A DNA stretch of 34,319 nucleotides from Syntrophobacteraceae bacterium (GCA_029974695.1 JARKQW010000029.1:1-34319); one strand, 5' to 3'. Counted from the first letter of the stretch, positions 10,122-19,228 are shown. A program made the numbers and translations. The notes: generated by a model not told the origin, from the sequence alone.

Positions 10122-11135
10122 CTACTCCCACCACCGCAACAAGGCGCTTCCCCAGGTAAAACCCGCCCCGAAAGCAGACATCACCAAGTAGTCCCCCTTG
10201 CGAACCCGGTTTTCCTCCACCACCGCCTGATACAGGCACAAAGGGATGGTTCCCGCGGTGGTGTTGGCATAGCGGTCGATGTTGACGATCACCTTGCTCC
10301 TGTCGATCTTCATGCGGTTGGCACTGGCTTCGATGATGCGCAGGTTGGCCTGGTGAGGGATGAAAAGGGCCACATCGTCTCCCGTCAGCCGGTTCCTCTC
10401 GAGGATCTCCGCAGAAACATTGGCCATCTCGATGACCGCGTGCCTGAAGACCTGCCTGCCCTCCTGGTACACGAAATGTTCCTTGTTCTTGACCGTCTCG
10501 CAACTGGCGGGCCGCTTGCTCCCCCCCGCCTTCATGTGCAGGAAGTCTCCCCCCGCCCCGTCCACGTACTGTACGAAATCCAGGACCCCGTACCCTTCCT
10601 CGGGGCAGGGCTCGAGCAGCGCAGCTCCTGCGGCGTCGCCGAACAGCACACAGGTGTTCCGATCCTCGTAATCGATGATGGTGCTCATGACATCGGATCC
10701 GATCACCAGGACCTTGTCGTACCTGCCCGCCTCGATCATCTGGGCCCCCGTGGTGAGGGCAAAAACAAAGGCCGAACACCCCGCGGACAGGTCGAAGCCC
10801 CAGGCCCGGGAAGCGCCGATCTCCTTTTGCACCAGACAGGCAGTGGCCGGAAAGAGCATGTCGGGAGTGACCGTCCCCACGATGATGACATCGACCTCTT
10901 CGGGAGAAGCCCCCGCCCTCTCGAGACATTCCCGAGCGGCGCGAACAGCCATATAGGAGCTGCCGAGGCCCGGCTCCAGGATCCTTCTTTCGCGGATTCC
11001 CGTACGGGTCACGATCCACTCGTCGGTGGTGTCCACCATGTCCTCAAACTCCCGGTTCGTCATGCGCCGTTCCGGAAGAAAACGGCCCACGGAACGAACG
11101 TATGCGTTTCTCCGCGGCGTTCTTCGATTTGCCAT
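10122..11135 (-). CDS. fabH: Beta-ketoacyl-ACP synthase III (FabH-like)
   Basis: KAS III family enzyme that condenses an acyl-CoA with malonyl-ACP, normally to start fatty-acid synthesis. The 337 residues are slightly longer than typical FabH. The catalytic triad is visible: Cys120 in SAGCSAF, His261 in IPHQAN and Asn291 in YANTTAGTIP. The family segments DEWIVTRTGIRERR and FGDAAGAALL are also present. Its ATG overlaps the stop of the upstream SDR gene by one base (TAATG on the minus strand), so translation is probably coupled. Because it sits with an SDR gene and not a fab operon, it could serve a dedicated acyl or ketoacyl pathway instead of housekeeping synthesis; that is inference. Confidence 0.92.
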   Translation of the reverse strand: MANRRTPRRNAYVRSVGRFLPERRMTNREFEDMVDTTDEWIVTRTGIRERRILEPGLGSSYMAVRAARECLERAGASPEEVDVIIVGTVTPDMLFPATACLVQKEIGASRAWGFDLSAGCSAFVFALTTGAQMIEAGRYDKVLVIGSDVMSTIIDYEDRNTCVLFGDAAGAALLEPCPEEGYGVLDFVQYVDGAGGDFLHMKAGGSKRPASCETVKNKEHFVYQEGRQVFRHAVIEMANVSAEILERNRLTGDDVALFIPHQANLRIIEASANRMKIDRSKVIVNIDRYANTTAGTIPLCLYQAVVEENRVRKGDYLVMSAFGAGFTWGSALLRWWE

Positions 11136-11926
11136 TACATGATTCCTTTATAATATCCCCCGTCGATCTGGATGGACGCACCCGTGATGTACCCGGCCTG
11201 CTCCGAGGCAAGGAAAGCCACCAAGGCACCGAACTCCTCCGGGGTCCCCAGTCTGCCCATGGGCACCTGGGACTCCCATCCCCGGATCACGGCCTCGGGG
11301 GTGGTGCCGTCCCTTTCCGCCACGAACCGAGCCAGGCTCCTCACCCGTTCCGTCATGGTATATCCCGGGCACACGTTGTTGACCGTAATGTTGTAAGGGG
11401 CCATCTCGTTGGACAGGGTTTTTGCCAGCCCGACCACCGCCGATCGCACCGTGTTGGACAGGATCAGCCCATCGATAGGCTGCTTTACGGAAATGGAGGT
11501 CATGTTGATGATCCTTCCCCAACGCTTCTCCATCATCACCGGCAGGACCTCCCGGGTCATAATGATGGCGCTCATGAGATTGAGCCGGACCCCCTGCTGC
11601 CACAGGTCGTCATCGATTTCGAGGAAAGTCCGGGAGGGAGGCCCCCCTGCATTGTTCACCAGGATATCCGCAGTCCCAAAGTGTTCCATGGCCTGTCGAA
11701 CGAAGTTTCTCGCCTGCTCCGCCACGGAGACGTCGGTAGGAATGCCGATGACTTCCCCCTCCGAAAGGACCTTGATTTCCTCCACCGTCTTGGGAAGCTC
11801 GGCATCATCCAGCGCTCCAATGGCCACTTTGGCCCCTTCCACGGACAGCCGGACGGCAACGGCCTTCCCCAATCCCTGGCTGCCTCCGGCAACCAGGGCC
11901 ACCTTTCCTTTCAAACCCAAATCCAT
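11135..11926 (-). CDS. Atypical short-chain dehydrogenase/reductase lacking the catalytic Tyr-Lys
   Basis: Rossmann-fold SDR protein of 263 residues. The cofactor motif is AGGSQGLGKA (13-22), a variant of TGxxxGIG, and NNAG is at 91-94. The active-site Ser is plausible at 144, but where YxxxK should stand (157-161) the sequence reads SNTVR, so both catalytic Tyr and Lys are missing. The C-terminal part (NVCPGYTMTE, IDGGYYKG) is otherwise classical. I recall an SDR subgroup annotated as BKR-like that lacks the tetrad, and this fits it. ATG 11926 is chosen because GAGGAGGG precedes it and the Rossmann strand follows. It overlaps fabH by one base, suggesting a joint function in ketoacyl chemistry. 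Confidence 0.88.
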   Translation of the reverse strand: MDLGLKGKVALVAGGSQGLGKAVAVRLSVEGAKVAIGALDDAELPKTVEEIKVLSEGEVIGIPTDVSVAEQARNFVRQAMEHFGTADILVNNAGGPPSRTFLEIDDDLWQQGVRLNLMSAIIMTREVLPVMMEKRWGRIINMTSISVKQPIDGLILSNTVRSAVVGLAKTLSNEMAPYNITVNNVCPGYTMTERVRSLARFVAERDGTTPEAVIRGWESQVPMGRLGTPEEFGALVAFLASEQAGYITGASIQIDGGYYKGIM

Positions 11927-12037
11927 TGGTACCCTCCTCGTTCCGAACAAACCCCGCCCCGACCCGACATTTTCCCACTGCCCCCCGCGAATCCCACACC
12001 GGTTTTTCCGGGCATGCCGGACCCGCTCGAGGGGAGT

Positions 12038-12754
12038 TTATACCTCGTAGAGCGAACGCATTTTCGCGGTGTAGGCGCCTTGTTCCTCATAGATGAAAAA
12101 GGGAGGAGCGATCCGGAGCTCTTCTCCCCCTCCCTTGCGAAATTCCACGTGCACGAGCGTCCCCGGGGCGGACTCCCGGGAATGGATCACGGTGAGTTCC
12201 TTGGGGCTAAACCCATGGGCCTCGGATTCCACCAGGGCCCGGGCGAGGCGGGCGGCTGGGTAGATCAGCCCCAAACGTCCTCCCGTGGGCAACAGGTGGC
12301 GGGCCGCTTTGAATACGTCCCCCACCGAGGCCGCCAGTTCATGCCGGGCGACGGCCCTGGTCGGCTCCGGATTGATTCTCCCCATATGAACGGCCCGATA
12401 CGGCGGGTTGCTCACCACCACGTCGAAGCTCCGGGGAGGAAGATGACCCGCGACCTCTCGAAAATCCATTTGAAGAATGCGAATACGCGGTTCCCAACCG
12501 TTGCATTGAACGTTCTTTCGGGCAAGCTCCGCCAGTTCGGACTGGATCTCGATTCCCACCAGTTCGGCCCCCCGGCGCCTGAAAGCCAGGATCAGCAGGA
12601 CGATCCCGCACCCCGTGCCCAGATCCAGAACCCTGTCCGATTCCCGGATGTTGGTGAGACCTGCCAGCAACACGGCATCGATGGAGAAGCGGTAGCCGTC
12701 CCGGCGTTGGAGAACGGTCACCTTGCCCTGGAACATCGTATCCGAAGTGATCAA
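12038..12754 (-). CDS. trmN6: tRNA1(Val) (adenine37-N6)-methyltransferase-like protein (TrmN6/YfiC)
   Basis: SAM-dependent methyltransferase predicted to N6-methylate A37 of tRNA-Val or another RNA adenine. The 238-residue product has motif I LDLGTGCGIV (43-52), an acidic residue ending strand 2 (GIEIQ) and the N6-adenine methyltransferase signature NPPY (116-119), preceded by DVVVS. The opening GYRFSIDAVLLA is typical of the TrmN6 group. It lies 28 bases downstream of the DUF1015 gene in the same direction. The exact tRNA target cannot be read from sequence; HemK/PrmC-type enzymes share NPPY but have a different N-terminus. Confidence 0.85.
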   Translation of the reverse strand: MITSDTMFQGKVTVLQRRDGYRFSIDAVLLAGLTNIRESDRVLDLGTGCGIVLLILAFRRRGAELVGIEIQSELAELARKNVQCNGWEPRIRILQMDFREVAGHLPPRSFDVVVSNPPYRAVHMGRINPEPTRAVARHELAASVGDVFKAARHLLPTGGRLGLIYPAARLARALVESEAHGFSPKELTVIHSRESAPGTLVHVEFRKGGGEELRIAPPFFIYEEQGAYTAKMRSLYEV

Positions 12755-12782
12755 AGAGATTTCCTTGCCTGAAAGCCTACCC

Positions 12783-14111
12783 CTAGGGCCATAGGGTGTG
12801 AATGACGAGACCGCTCCCGACCTTGGGGTAAAAGTACGTGGACTTATGAGGCATGATCAGACCGGAGTTTGCCGCTTCCTGGACCTGTTCGATGCGAGTG
12901 GGGTTGATAAAGAAGCCGGCCTCGTAGACCTGAGCGCGCACTCCGTCGAGCCCTTCGCTCAATTCGTGCTTGAAGTGGATGTTGTTCTCGTCGGCCAGAA
13001 ACCCTTCGTCCAACCCCATGAGGTGCCGCAGAATCACCTGATCCAGGACCACCACATCCAGCCGGTGAAGCACCCGGGCAATTCCTTTTCCCTCCAGGTG
13101 GCGGGAAACGGCTTCTTCCCGGGCCTTGAGAAGATAAAAAGCATCGTCCCCCTGCCGGAAAAGACCGATGGCGTTTTCCTTGGCCGCCCTTGCAGATTCG
13201 AGGGCCGTGCGCCATTGCCGCTCTCCCTCCGGCCCCGACGGAAACCGGGCCACCTCGAAGAACTCCGAGGCCTTTTGCAGGAACGACTCGGGTTCCCACG
13301 CTCCCAGGTGCCGAAGCATGCGGTGGGTGGGAAGAATGATCATCCCCTCCTGGTTCAGGTTTGCCAGGTAGATCAGGATGTGCTCATAGGGGGCGTCCGG
13401 CCTTGCGGAGGCGAAGCGCTCCCTCTGGATGTCCCGGTATTTCAAGGCCGTCTCGTAGCGATGATGCCCGTCGGCGATGAAGATCGCCTTATCCCCCATG
13501 AGTTCCCGAACCTCCTTCAGAACCCGGGGACCCGTGAGCGCCCAAATCCGGTGTCGCATTCCCCATGCGTCCGCGAAAGACAAGGTGGGTTCCCCTTCCT
13601 TTCCCTGCCGAAGGCAGCGGTCCACCGCCCGGGACGGGTCCGAGTAAAGGGCAAAAACCGGGCTCAGGTTGGCCCGGCAGGAAAGCATCAGGCGAAGCCG
13701 TTCGTTCTTGACCGCCTGAAAGGTCTTTTCATGCGGCTTTACCATGCCGGTGGTGAATTCGGCCAGGCGCATGGTACTGATGAATCCGAAGCGGGTCCGA
13801 CGGACCCCCTCGCCCAGGGTGAAATCCAGTTCATAATAATAGATGGCGGGTTTCGGCTCCCGCACCAGGATCGACTCGGAAAGCCACCTGTCGAGAGTAT
13901 TGCCCGCCCGGGTGTGCGGGTTGTCCTCCTCGGTGTCCTGGGGGGTCTTCTTCCCCAGCTCCAATCGGATCATGTTGTGGGGATGGATTTGATAAAAACG
14001 GTCCTGCTCGGCCGGTGAAATCACGTCATACGGCGGGATCACCACCTCGGCCAGGTCGGGCACCTTTTCCGGATTGTAGCGAAGCCCCCTGAAAGGGACA
14101 ATCTCTGCCAT
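12783..14111 (-). CDS. DUF1015 family protein
   Basis: A 442-residue cytosolic protein of the DUF1015 family, whose function I cannot state. Recognisable family segments are the start MAEIVPFRGLRYNPEKV, VIPPYDVISP (about 24-33), HPHNMIRLELGK, GMVKPHEKTF (about 140), ADGHHRYETALKYR (about 227) and the C-terminal FYPKVGSGLVIHTL. No signal peptide or membrane segment is seen. The ADGHHRYETA motif, rich in His/Asp/Arg, looks like a binding or active site. It precedes trmN6 by 28 bases. Spacing to the upstream DUF434 gene is about 200 bases, so it may have its own promoter. Confidence 0.85.
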   Translation of the reverse strand: MAEIVPFRGLRYNPEKVPDLAEVVIPPYDVISPAEQDRFYQIHPHNMIRLELGKKTPQDTEEDNPHTRAGNTLDRWLSESILVREPKPAIYYYELDFTLGEGVRRTRFGFISTMRLAEFTTGMVKPHEKTFQAVKNERLRLMLSCRANLSPVFALYSDPSRAVDRCLRQGKEGEPTLSFADAWGMRHRIWALTGPRVLKEVRELMGDKAIFIADGHHRYETALKYRDIQRERFASARPDAPYEHILIYLANLNQEGMIILPTHRMLRHLGAWEPESFLQKASEFFEVARFPSGPEGERQWRTALESARAAKENAIGLFRQGDDAFYLLKAREEAVSRHLEGKGIARVLHRLDVVVLDQVILRHLMGLDEGFLADENNIHFKHELSEGLDGVRAQVYEAGFFINPTRIEQVQEAANSGLIMPHKSTYFYPKVGSGLVIHTLWP

Positions 14112-14260
14112 GGACCCCTCTTTCTCTTCCCCGTTGCCAAATCGTTCTCAGCTCCACACGAAAGCACCACAAAGAATTCCTGCACAGCACCCTGAGCGCG
14201 GGGAACCCTTAGCTAACACACCCGGCTTCGTTTGACAAGCAACATGGGTCGGCACGATCC

Positions 14261-14282
14261 CCGGCTCCTGCACCGGAACCGG
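14261..14282 (-). other. Stem-loop downstream of the DUF434 gene
   Basis: CCGGCTCC (14261-14268) pairs with GGAACCGG (14275-14282) over eight positions (one G-U) around a six-base loop. It is about 30 bases beyond the DUF434 stop. There is no U tract on the minus-strand transcript, so it may be a processing or weak termination structure. Confidence 0.35.
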
Positions 14283-14309
14283 CGGTCTTCGCCCGCCCCC
14301 GTCCCGACC

Positions 14310-15044
14310 TCATCCTCGAATCCCCCCAAGCCAATCCCCTCTGGGCCCCGTCTCGCGGCGGCGATTGAGAACCAGGTAGGAAAAATCGGCAAAGACGGAC
14401 CGTATCCCGGCGGCATCCAGGGCGCAACGGGCCAGGTCCAGCCACCACCGGGCCTTCTCGATAACCGCCTGATCGCTGCTGGCCAGGACTCCGCGGTCGT
14501 GGGGAAATTCCCTCTCGGGAACAGGGACCGCCCGGGCATCGCCGGGAATGCCCAGGGTCTTCATCCTGCGCCGGTATTGATTGGCCAGGATTCCGCTGTG
14601 ACTCATGGGAGCGTCAAAGAAGAAGAAAAGCTCTCGGGGTCGAGACTCCTCCAAGAATCGGAAGATCAGATCCACGGCCATCTCGCTGACCTGGGTCAGG
14701 CGAAAACGGGCCGACTGACCGGCCAGGTCCCGCAAGGCCCCGTCATTGGCCAGGAGGAGTACGCGACCCAAGACGGCACTCTCCACCGTGATCTGGACAT
14801 TGTGGCCGTCCACGTAAAGGGGCTCGGTCCGCCACCGGGCGCCTCGACACCTCTTGGCGAAACGCCCCAGGGCCGTCTCCTGGCTGAAAACCCCCCTCTG
14901 GAGCAGGTGGCGCTCCACTTCGCTCAATCCGTACCGGTTGCCGACCCATTCGAGGGAGGCCGTTCTGGGATATTTTCGATTCTGGAAATAAAAGAAATCG
15001 GTGGCGGCCTCGTGGACGAGCCACGGCCTAAGCGCCTTCATCAT
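14310..15044 (-). CDS. DUF434 domain protein, possible nuclease-like
   Basis: A 244-residue protein with an N-terminal DUF434 region (residues 1-70, containing FYFQNRKYPRTASLEWVGNR) followed by a DUF5616-like region. It contains LYVDGHNVQITVESAVLGR (77-95) and the late segment LASSDQAVIEKARWW, whose Asp residues and spacing resemble the NYN/PIN-type metal-dependent nuclease layout. The family is best known from archaea and scattered anaerobic bacteria. Nuclease activity is inference. Two start codons are adjacent (15044 and 15041). It lies 57 bases downstream of the acyl-CoA ligase gene in the same direction; the functional link is unclear. Confidence 0.75.
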   Translation of the reverse strand: MMKALRPWLVHEAATDFFYFQNRKYPRTASLEWVGNRYGLSEVERHLLQRGVFSQETALGRFAKRCRGARWRTEPLYVDGHNVQITVESAVLGRVLLLANDGALRDLAGQSARFRLTQVSEMAVDLIFRFLEESRPRELFFFFDAPMSHSGILANQYRRRMKTLGIPGDARAVPVPEREFPHDRGVLASSDQAVIEKARWWLDLARCALDAAGIRSVFADFSYLVLNRRRETGPRGDWLGGIRG

Positions 15045-15101
15045 GGGACATACCTGATCTTTCGGACCGCATCGAGAAGGGCGTCGGGAAGGACCACGGG
15101 G

Positions 15102-16804
15102 TTACTTCTTCTCGCAGGGGACCTCGCTTTGTGCCTGGGCCTTGGCAATTTCTTCCCGGCGCAGCTCTTTGCGAAGCACCTTGCCTACGATGGTCTTCGG
15201 GAGAAACTCCCTGAATTCCACAGCCTTGGGAACCTTGTAGATGGCAAGCTTCTCCTTGCAAAACCCGATGATTTCCTCCTCAGCGGCCTCCTCGCCGGGT
15301 TTGAGCACCACGAAGGCCTTGACCGTCTCCCCCCGATACGGGTCCGGGATCCCGACGGTCACTGCGTCCAGGACCTTGGGATGCTCGTAGAGGACTTCAT
15401 CCACCTCCCGCGGATAAACGTTGTAGCCTCCGGCAATGATCATGTCCTTTTTTCGGTCCACAATGAAGGCATACCCCTCTTCGTCCACGGTGGCGATGTC
15501 CCCGGTGTAAAGCCAACCGTCTCGAAGCGACCGGGCCGTCTCCTCGGGCATCTTCCAGTAGCCCTTCATCACCTGGGGACCCCGGATCAGGAGTTCCCCC
15601 GGTTCCCCCACCGGGAGGTCCCGGACGCCCAGGTCCAGGTCCACGATGCGGTAGTAGGTCCCCGGTAGAGGTATGCCGATGGAGCACGTTTTGCGGGTCC
15701 CCAGGAGCGGGTTGCAGTGGGTCACGGGGCTGGATTCCGTCAGCCCGTAGCCTTCCACGATGGTGCTGCCGGTCAGTTCCTCGAACCTTCGCAGGACTTC
15801 GGCGGGCATGGGGGAAGCGCCGGTCACGCAAAGCCGGATGGAGGAAAGGTCGTAGTCCTGGACCTTGGGATGATTCACGATGGCCACAAAGATGGTTGGG
15901 ACCCCCGGAAAGACCGTCGGCCTACTCTTGTGGAGAATCTTCATGAACTCGTTGATCTCGAAACGGGGAATGATGATGGCGGCACATCCCGTGTACAAGG
16001 TCAGGTTCATGCCCACCGTCATCCCGAACACGTGGGAAAACGGCAGAATGGCAACGAAGCGTTCCTTCCCCCGCTCAATCTTCTGGAACCATGCGATGAT
16101 TTGGTTCACGTTGGCCACCAGGTTCCGGTGGCTGAGCATGACTCCCTTGGCGATCCCCGTGGTCCCCCCGGTATACTGAAGGACCGCCAGATCGTCGGGT
16201 TCCACCGTGCAAGGCAAGGTCGAGGGCTCGTGACTCCGAATGAGCCGGGTGAAGTTCAGGATGTCTTCGCCGTAAGGCACGGCGGTAAAAAGGTTCCCTC
16301 TTCTGGCCTTGATGGGATACAGCAGGCGGTACAGTCGGGGCAGATATTCCCGAAGGCTGGTTACGATCACCTTCTTGAGGCCCGTTTTGCCGAGGACGTT
16401 CCGGACCTTGGGGTACAGGTGATCCAACACCACCAGGTACTCGGTCTCCGAGTCCGTCCACTGGTGCACCACATTTCCCGTTCCACGTACAAGGGATTTG
16501 TGAGTACGGGAACGGCGCCGTTCCACAGGGCCGCGTAATAGGCGATGATGGTCTGGGGGCAGTTGGGCAGCATGATGGCGACCTTCTTCCCCCGCCCGGC
16601 TCCCATTTCGAGGAAGGCGCCGGCCATGCGCAAGACCTGGTCCCAGAGCTCTCCGTACGTCAGCTTGGCCCCGAAGAACTCCGTGGCAACGTTGCGGGGG
16701 AATCTCCCGGCCATCAACTCCAACTGATGGGGCAGCAACGGGTCCGAATTGTCCAGGGAGCGAGGAACACCGGCATCATAGTTTTCGTACCAGACAGGAT
16801 CCAT
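15102..16804 (-). pseudogene. Long-chain acyl-CoA synthetase (FadD-like), frameshifted
   Basis: AMP-forming acyl-CoA ligase split by one frame change. The first frame (16804 to 16472) gives 111 residues, MDPVWYENYD through NPLYVEREM. The second (16469 to 15102) continues with VHQWTDSETEYLVVLDHL and gives 455 more. Together they make about 566 residues, the normal FadD length. All key motifs are in the second part: the P-loop YTGGTTGIAKG, YGLTESSPVTH, LYTGDIA, and the C-terminal hinge GGYNVYPREVDEVL and LPKTIVGKVLRKEL, with the adenylation Lys. The break at 16470-16471 looks like two extra bases (or one missing). It may be a real mutation or a sequence error. Its position beside etfAB suggests fatty-acid activation for beta-oxidation. 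Confidence 0.88.
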
Positions 16805-17315
16805 TCGGCTCTCCGATTCCGTGAGACAACCATCTCATCCTTTTTCCGGAGTGAGCATCCAGCAGGCTGAAAAACCCGGCACTCCGTTTTCCAAGAAGCG
16901 ATCCTACTCTCCTTCGAGCGATTTGACCGGGACGAATCCCGTTTCGTCGTTCCCGCGCAGGCGTGAATCCGGAAAGAGCGTGCATACCCGCTGGATGCCC
17001 GCCTTGGCGGGCATGCCGCCCGGATGTTCTCGGAATCGCTCCACTCAGGCAGCAGCCAATCGCTCAATCGGGGCCTGCTATCCTCATCCCGTAACGGGAT
17101 GGTTAGGGAGGAAGGGGACGACAACCGACGAGCCACCTTTCCCCCCTCGCCACTCATCGAGGGGGAAAGAAGGTGCACCCGAGTCTCGAGGTCCTGCCGA
17201 GAACGGTTTACGAACTAAAGAACCCCACGGCCCTCTCCCGTCGCGGGGACGGAGAGCTTCCCTTCCTTGACGGCAGTTGGACGGACGGGGGGAACGACCT
17301 GCATGGTTCCAAGCC
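16805..17315. other. Intergenic region with a cluster of hairpins
   Basis: About 510 bases between the acyl-CoA ligase start and the etfA stop, with no credible gene. Short open frames here lack homology and ribosome sites. It holds at least four stem-loops between 16946 and 17172, listed separately, and a fifth possible one (CTCTCC at 17233-17238 with GGAGAG at 17251-17256) just downstream of etfA that could serve termination. Confidence 0.5.
16946..17172. repeat. REP-like hairpin cluster
   Basis: Four stem-loops follow each other: TTCCCGC to GGCGTGAA (16950-16967, imperfect); ATGCCCGCC-TT-GGCGGGCAT (16995-17014, nine perfect pairs); CATCCCG-TAA-CGGGATG (17085-17101, seven perfect pairs); and TTTCCCCCCTCG to CGAGGGGGAAA (17138-17168, one bulge). 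The first two resemble the common extragenic repeats of the type TTCCCGC...GCGGGAA. Copy number elsewhere in the genome cannot be judged from one window. Confidence 0.5.
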
Positions 17316-18305
17316 CTAGGAACAGGTGGACTTGAATTTCTTCATCTCTTCGTTGAATACGGGCAGGAAGGTGAAAAGGTCTTCCACCACTCCATAGTCC
17401 GCCTTGCTGAAGATAGGCGCTTCGGGGTCCTTGTTCACGGCTACGATATACTTGGACGAACCCATCCCGGCCAGATGCTGGATGGCTCCGGAAATCCCCA
17501 CGGCGATATAGAGGTTCGGATTCACCACCTTGCCCGTCTGACCCACTTGGTCGGAATGAGGTCTCCAGCCCGCATCCACCGCCGCCCGGGATGCTCCCAC
17601 AGCGGCACCCAGGATCTGCGCCAGTTCCTGGAGCAGGGCGTAGTTCTCCGGTCCTTTCATGCCTCTTCCCCCGGAGACGATGATCTCGGCTTCGGTGAGT
17701 TCCACTTTCCCCGTGGTGTCCAAATCCATGGTCCGGACCTCGGAGCGGCGTTCGGGAATCGGGAGCTGCAGGGTTTCCATCTCCGCCCTCTTTTGCTCCT
17801 GGGGGGCAAGACAATCCATGACATTGGGACGGCAGGAGATGAGAGGCAGCGCCCCGGGGGCCCATTCGCACCAGGCAAAGCATTTTCCTGAAAAGACGGG
17901 GCGTTTGGCTTTGATCTTTCCGTCCTCGCATAGGATTTGGGTGCAATCCTGGGCCAGCCCCGCTTCCAGCCGTCCGGCAAGACGGGCGCTCAAGTCCCCG
18001 CCGTTCAACGATGCGGGCAAGAGCACGACGCACGGGTTACACCGCTGCACCACCTCGGCCACAAGGGCCGAGTAAACCTCGGGAACGTAGTGCTCCAGGG
18101 AAGGATCATCCAGGACGTAGACCTTGTCCACTCCATACCGGCCCAGTCCCACCGCCTCCCCGGAAATCCCGGAACCCAGGGCAACGGCACACACATCCGA
18201 TCCCAGACGATCGGCCAACCTCTTGCCCTCGCCTGCCACCTCATACGATACTCGGCGAAACTTCCCGCCGCGGATTTCCATAACGACCAAAACGCAACCG
18301 GACAT
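17316..18305 (-). CDS. etfA: Electron transfer flavoprotein, alpha subunit
   Basis: ETF alpha binds FAD and passes electrons between acyl-CoA dehydrogenases and the quinone or ferredoxin pool. The 329-residue product has the usual length. Its C-terminal FAD domain is canonical: SGGRGMKGPENY (211-222), GASRAAVDAGW (237-247), QVGQTGKVV (253-261), GISGAIQHLAGM (270-281) and NKDPEAPIF (291-299). ATG 18305 is chosen over the longer frame because AGGAG lies six bases upstream and homology starts there. It follows etfB by 21 bases and is cotranscribed. The N-terminal domain is cysteine-rich for the family (C4, C39, C89, C92, C121, C126, C142, C146), but no ferredoxin CxxCxxC motif is present. Confidence 0.96.
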   Translation of the reverse strand: MSGCVLVVMEIRGGKFRRVSYEVAGEGKRLADRLGSDVCAVALGSGISGEAVGLGRYGVDKVYVLDDPSLEHYVPEVYSALVAEVVQRCNPCVVLLPASLNGGDLSARLAGRLEAGLAQDCTQILCEDGKIKAKRPVFSGKCFAWCEWAPGALPLISCRPNVMDCLAPQEQKRAEMETLQLPIPERRSEVRTMDLDTTGKVELTEAEIIVSGGRGMKGPENYALLQELAQILGAAVGASRAAVDAGWRPHSDQVGQTGKVVNPNLYIAVGISGAIQHLAGMGSSKYIVAVNKDPEAPIFSKADYGVVEDLFTFLPVFNEEMKKFKSTCS

Positions 18306-18326
18306 GGTCTGCTCCTGTGTCAACGG

Positions 18327-19124
18327 TCAGATCACCTTCGCTTCCTCGTGCAGCAGGCGAACCAGCTCTCTTGCTTTTCCCGCGGCGTCGAGGTTTCCGT
18401 CGAGGATGCGACCGGGCTTTCTCACCGGGGGCATCTCCAGGGCCGTCATGCGGATCTTGGCGGCGTGGGGACCGCATTGGGAGGGATCGATGCCCAGGTC
18501 GGACAGCTTTTTGAAAGTCAGGGGCTTTTTCTTGGCCTTCATGATGCCGGGCAGGGACGCATAACGGGGGTTCCATACGGCATGGGAACCTCCCAGGGTG
18601 ATGAGAGCGGGCAGATCCGCCACGGCGACGCTTTTTCCCCCTTCCACCGGACGTTCGATGATCACCCGGGAGCCGTCACATTCGATGCTGACCGCCAGGG
18701 ACCAGTGGGGCCGGCCGAGAAACTCCGCTACCTGCGCTCCTATCTGCGCCTGGTCGAAATCCACGGCCCGGGACCCGCAGAGGATGAGGTCCGGGTTCAG
18801 TTCCCGGGCGGCCGTGGCCAGAACCCGCGCCATCGCCAGGCTGTCGCTTCCCTCCATCGCCGGGTCGTCTATGAGAACCCCGTTGTCCGCTCCCATGGCC
18901 AAAGCGGTTCGAATCGCCTCCACGGTCCTTTGAGGTCCGACGCTCAGGATGCTCACCACTCCCCCGAGTTTCTCCTTCAAACGGAGGGCCGCTTCTACCG
19001 CAAATTCATCGTAAGGGTTTATGATCCATTTGAGGTCATCCGTGACGATGGACCTGCCGTTGCCCGCGATGCGAATGACCGACTCCGTATCCGGCGTCTG
19101 TTTGAGTAGGACTGCAATGTTCAC
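18327..19124 (-). CDS. etfB: Electron transfer flavoprotein, beta subunit
   Basis: ETF beta pairs with EtfA and carries AMP or a second FAD. The 265 residues include INPYDEFAVEAALRLKE (about 35-51), SVGPQ, AMGADNGVLI, LILCGSRAVDFDQAQIG and the family signature VADLPALITLGG, ending in NPRYASLPGIMKAKKKPL. The start is GTG at 19124, with AGGAG eight bases upstream. The DFDQAQIG segment contacts nucleotide in bifurcating and non-bifurcating ETFs alike, so bifurcation cannot be decided here. It is the first gene of etfB-etfA, with a candidate promoter about 100 bases upstream. Confidence 0.96.
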   Translation of the reverse strand: MNIAVLLKQTPDTESVIRIAGNGRSIVTDDLKWIINPYDEFAVEAALRLKEKLGGVVSILSVGPQRTVEAIRTALAMGADNGVLIDDPAMEGSDSLAMARVLATAARELNPDLILCGSRAVDFDQAQIGAQVAEFLGRPHWSLAVSIECDGSRVIIERPVEGGKSVAVADLPALITLGGSHAVWNPRYASLPGIMKAKKKPLTFKKLSDLGIDPSQCGPHAAKIRMTALEMPPVRKPGRILDGNLDAAGKARELVRLLHEEAKVI

Positions 19125-19228
19125 GGCTATTTCTCCTGGTGCCTTTGATCTCTTCCACGAACGCTCCGCTCACAAGCGCCGGGATCACGGGCTCCAAACG
19201 GGCAAATGGAGCGCGCAATTAACCTTTC

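Noticed and set aside
16714-17270. Short open frames in the etfA-ligase spacer
   Set aside because: They overlap the hairpin cluster, lack ribosome sites and show no protein-like composition.
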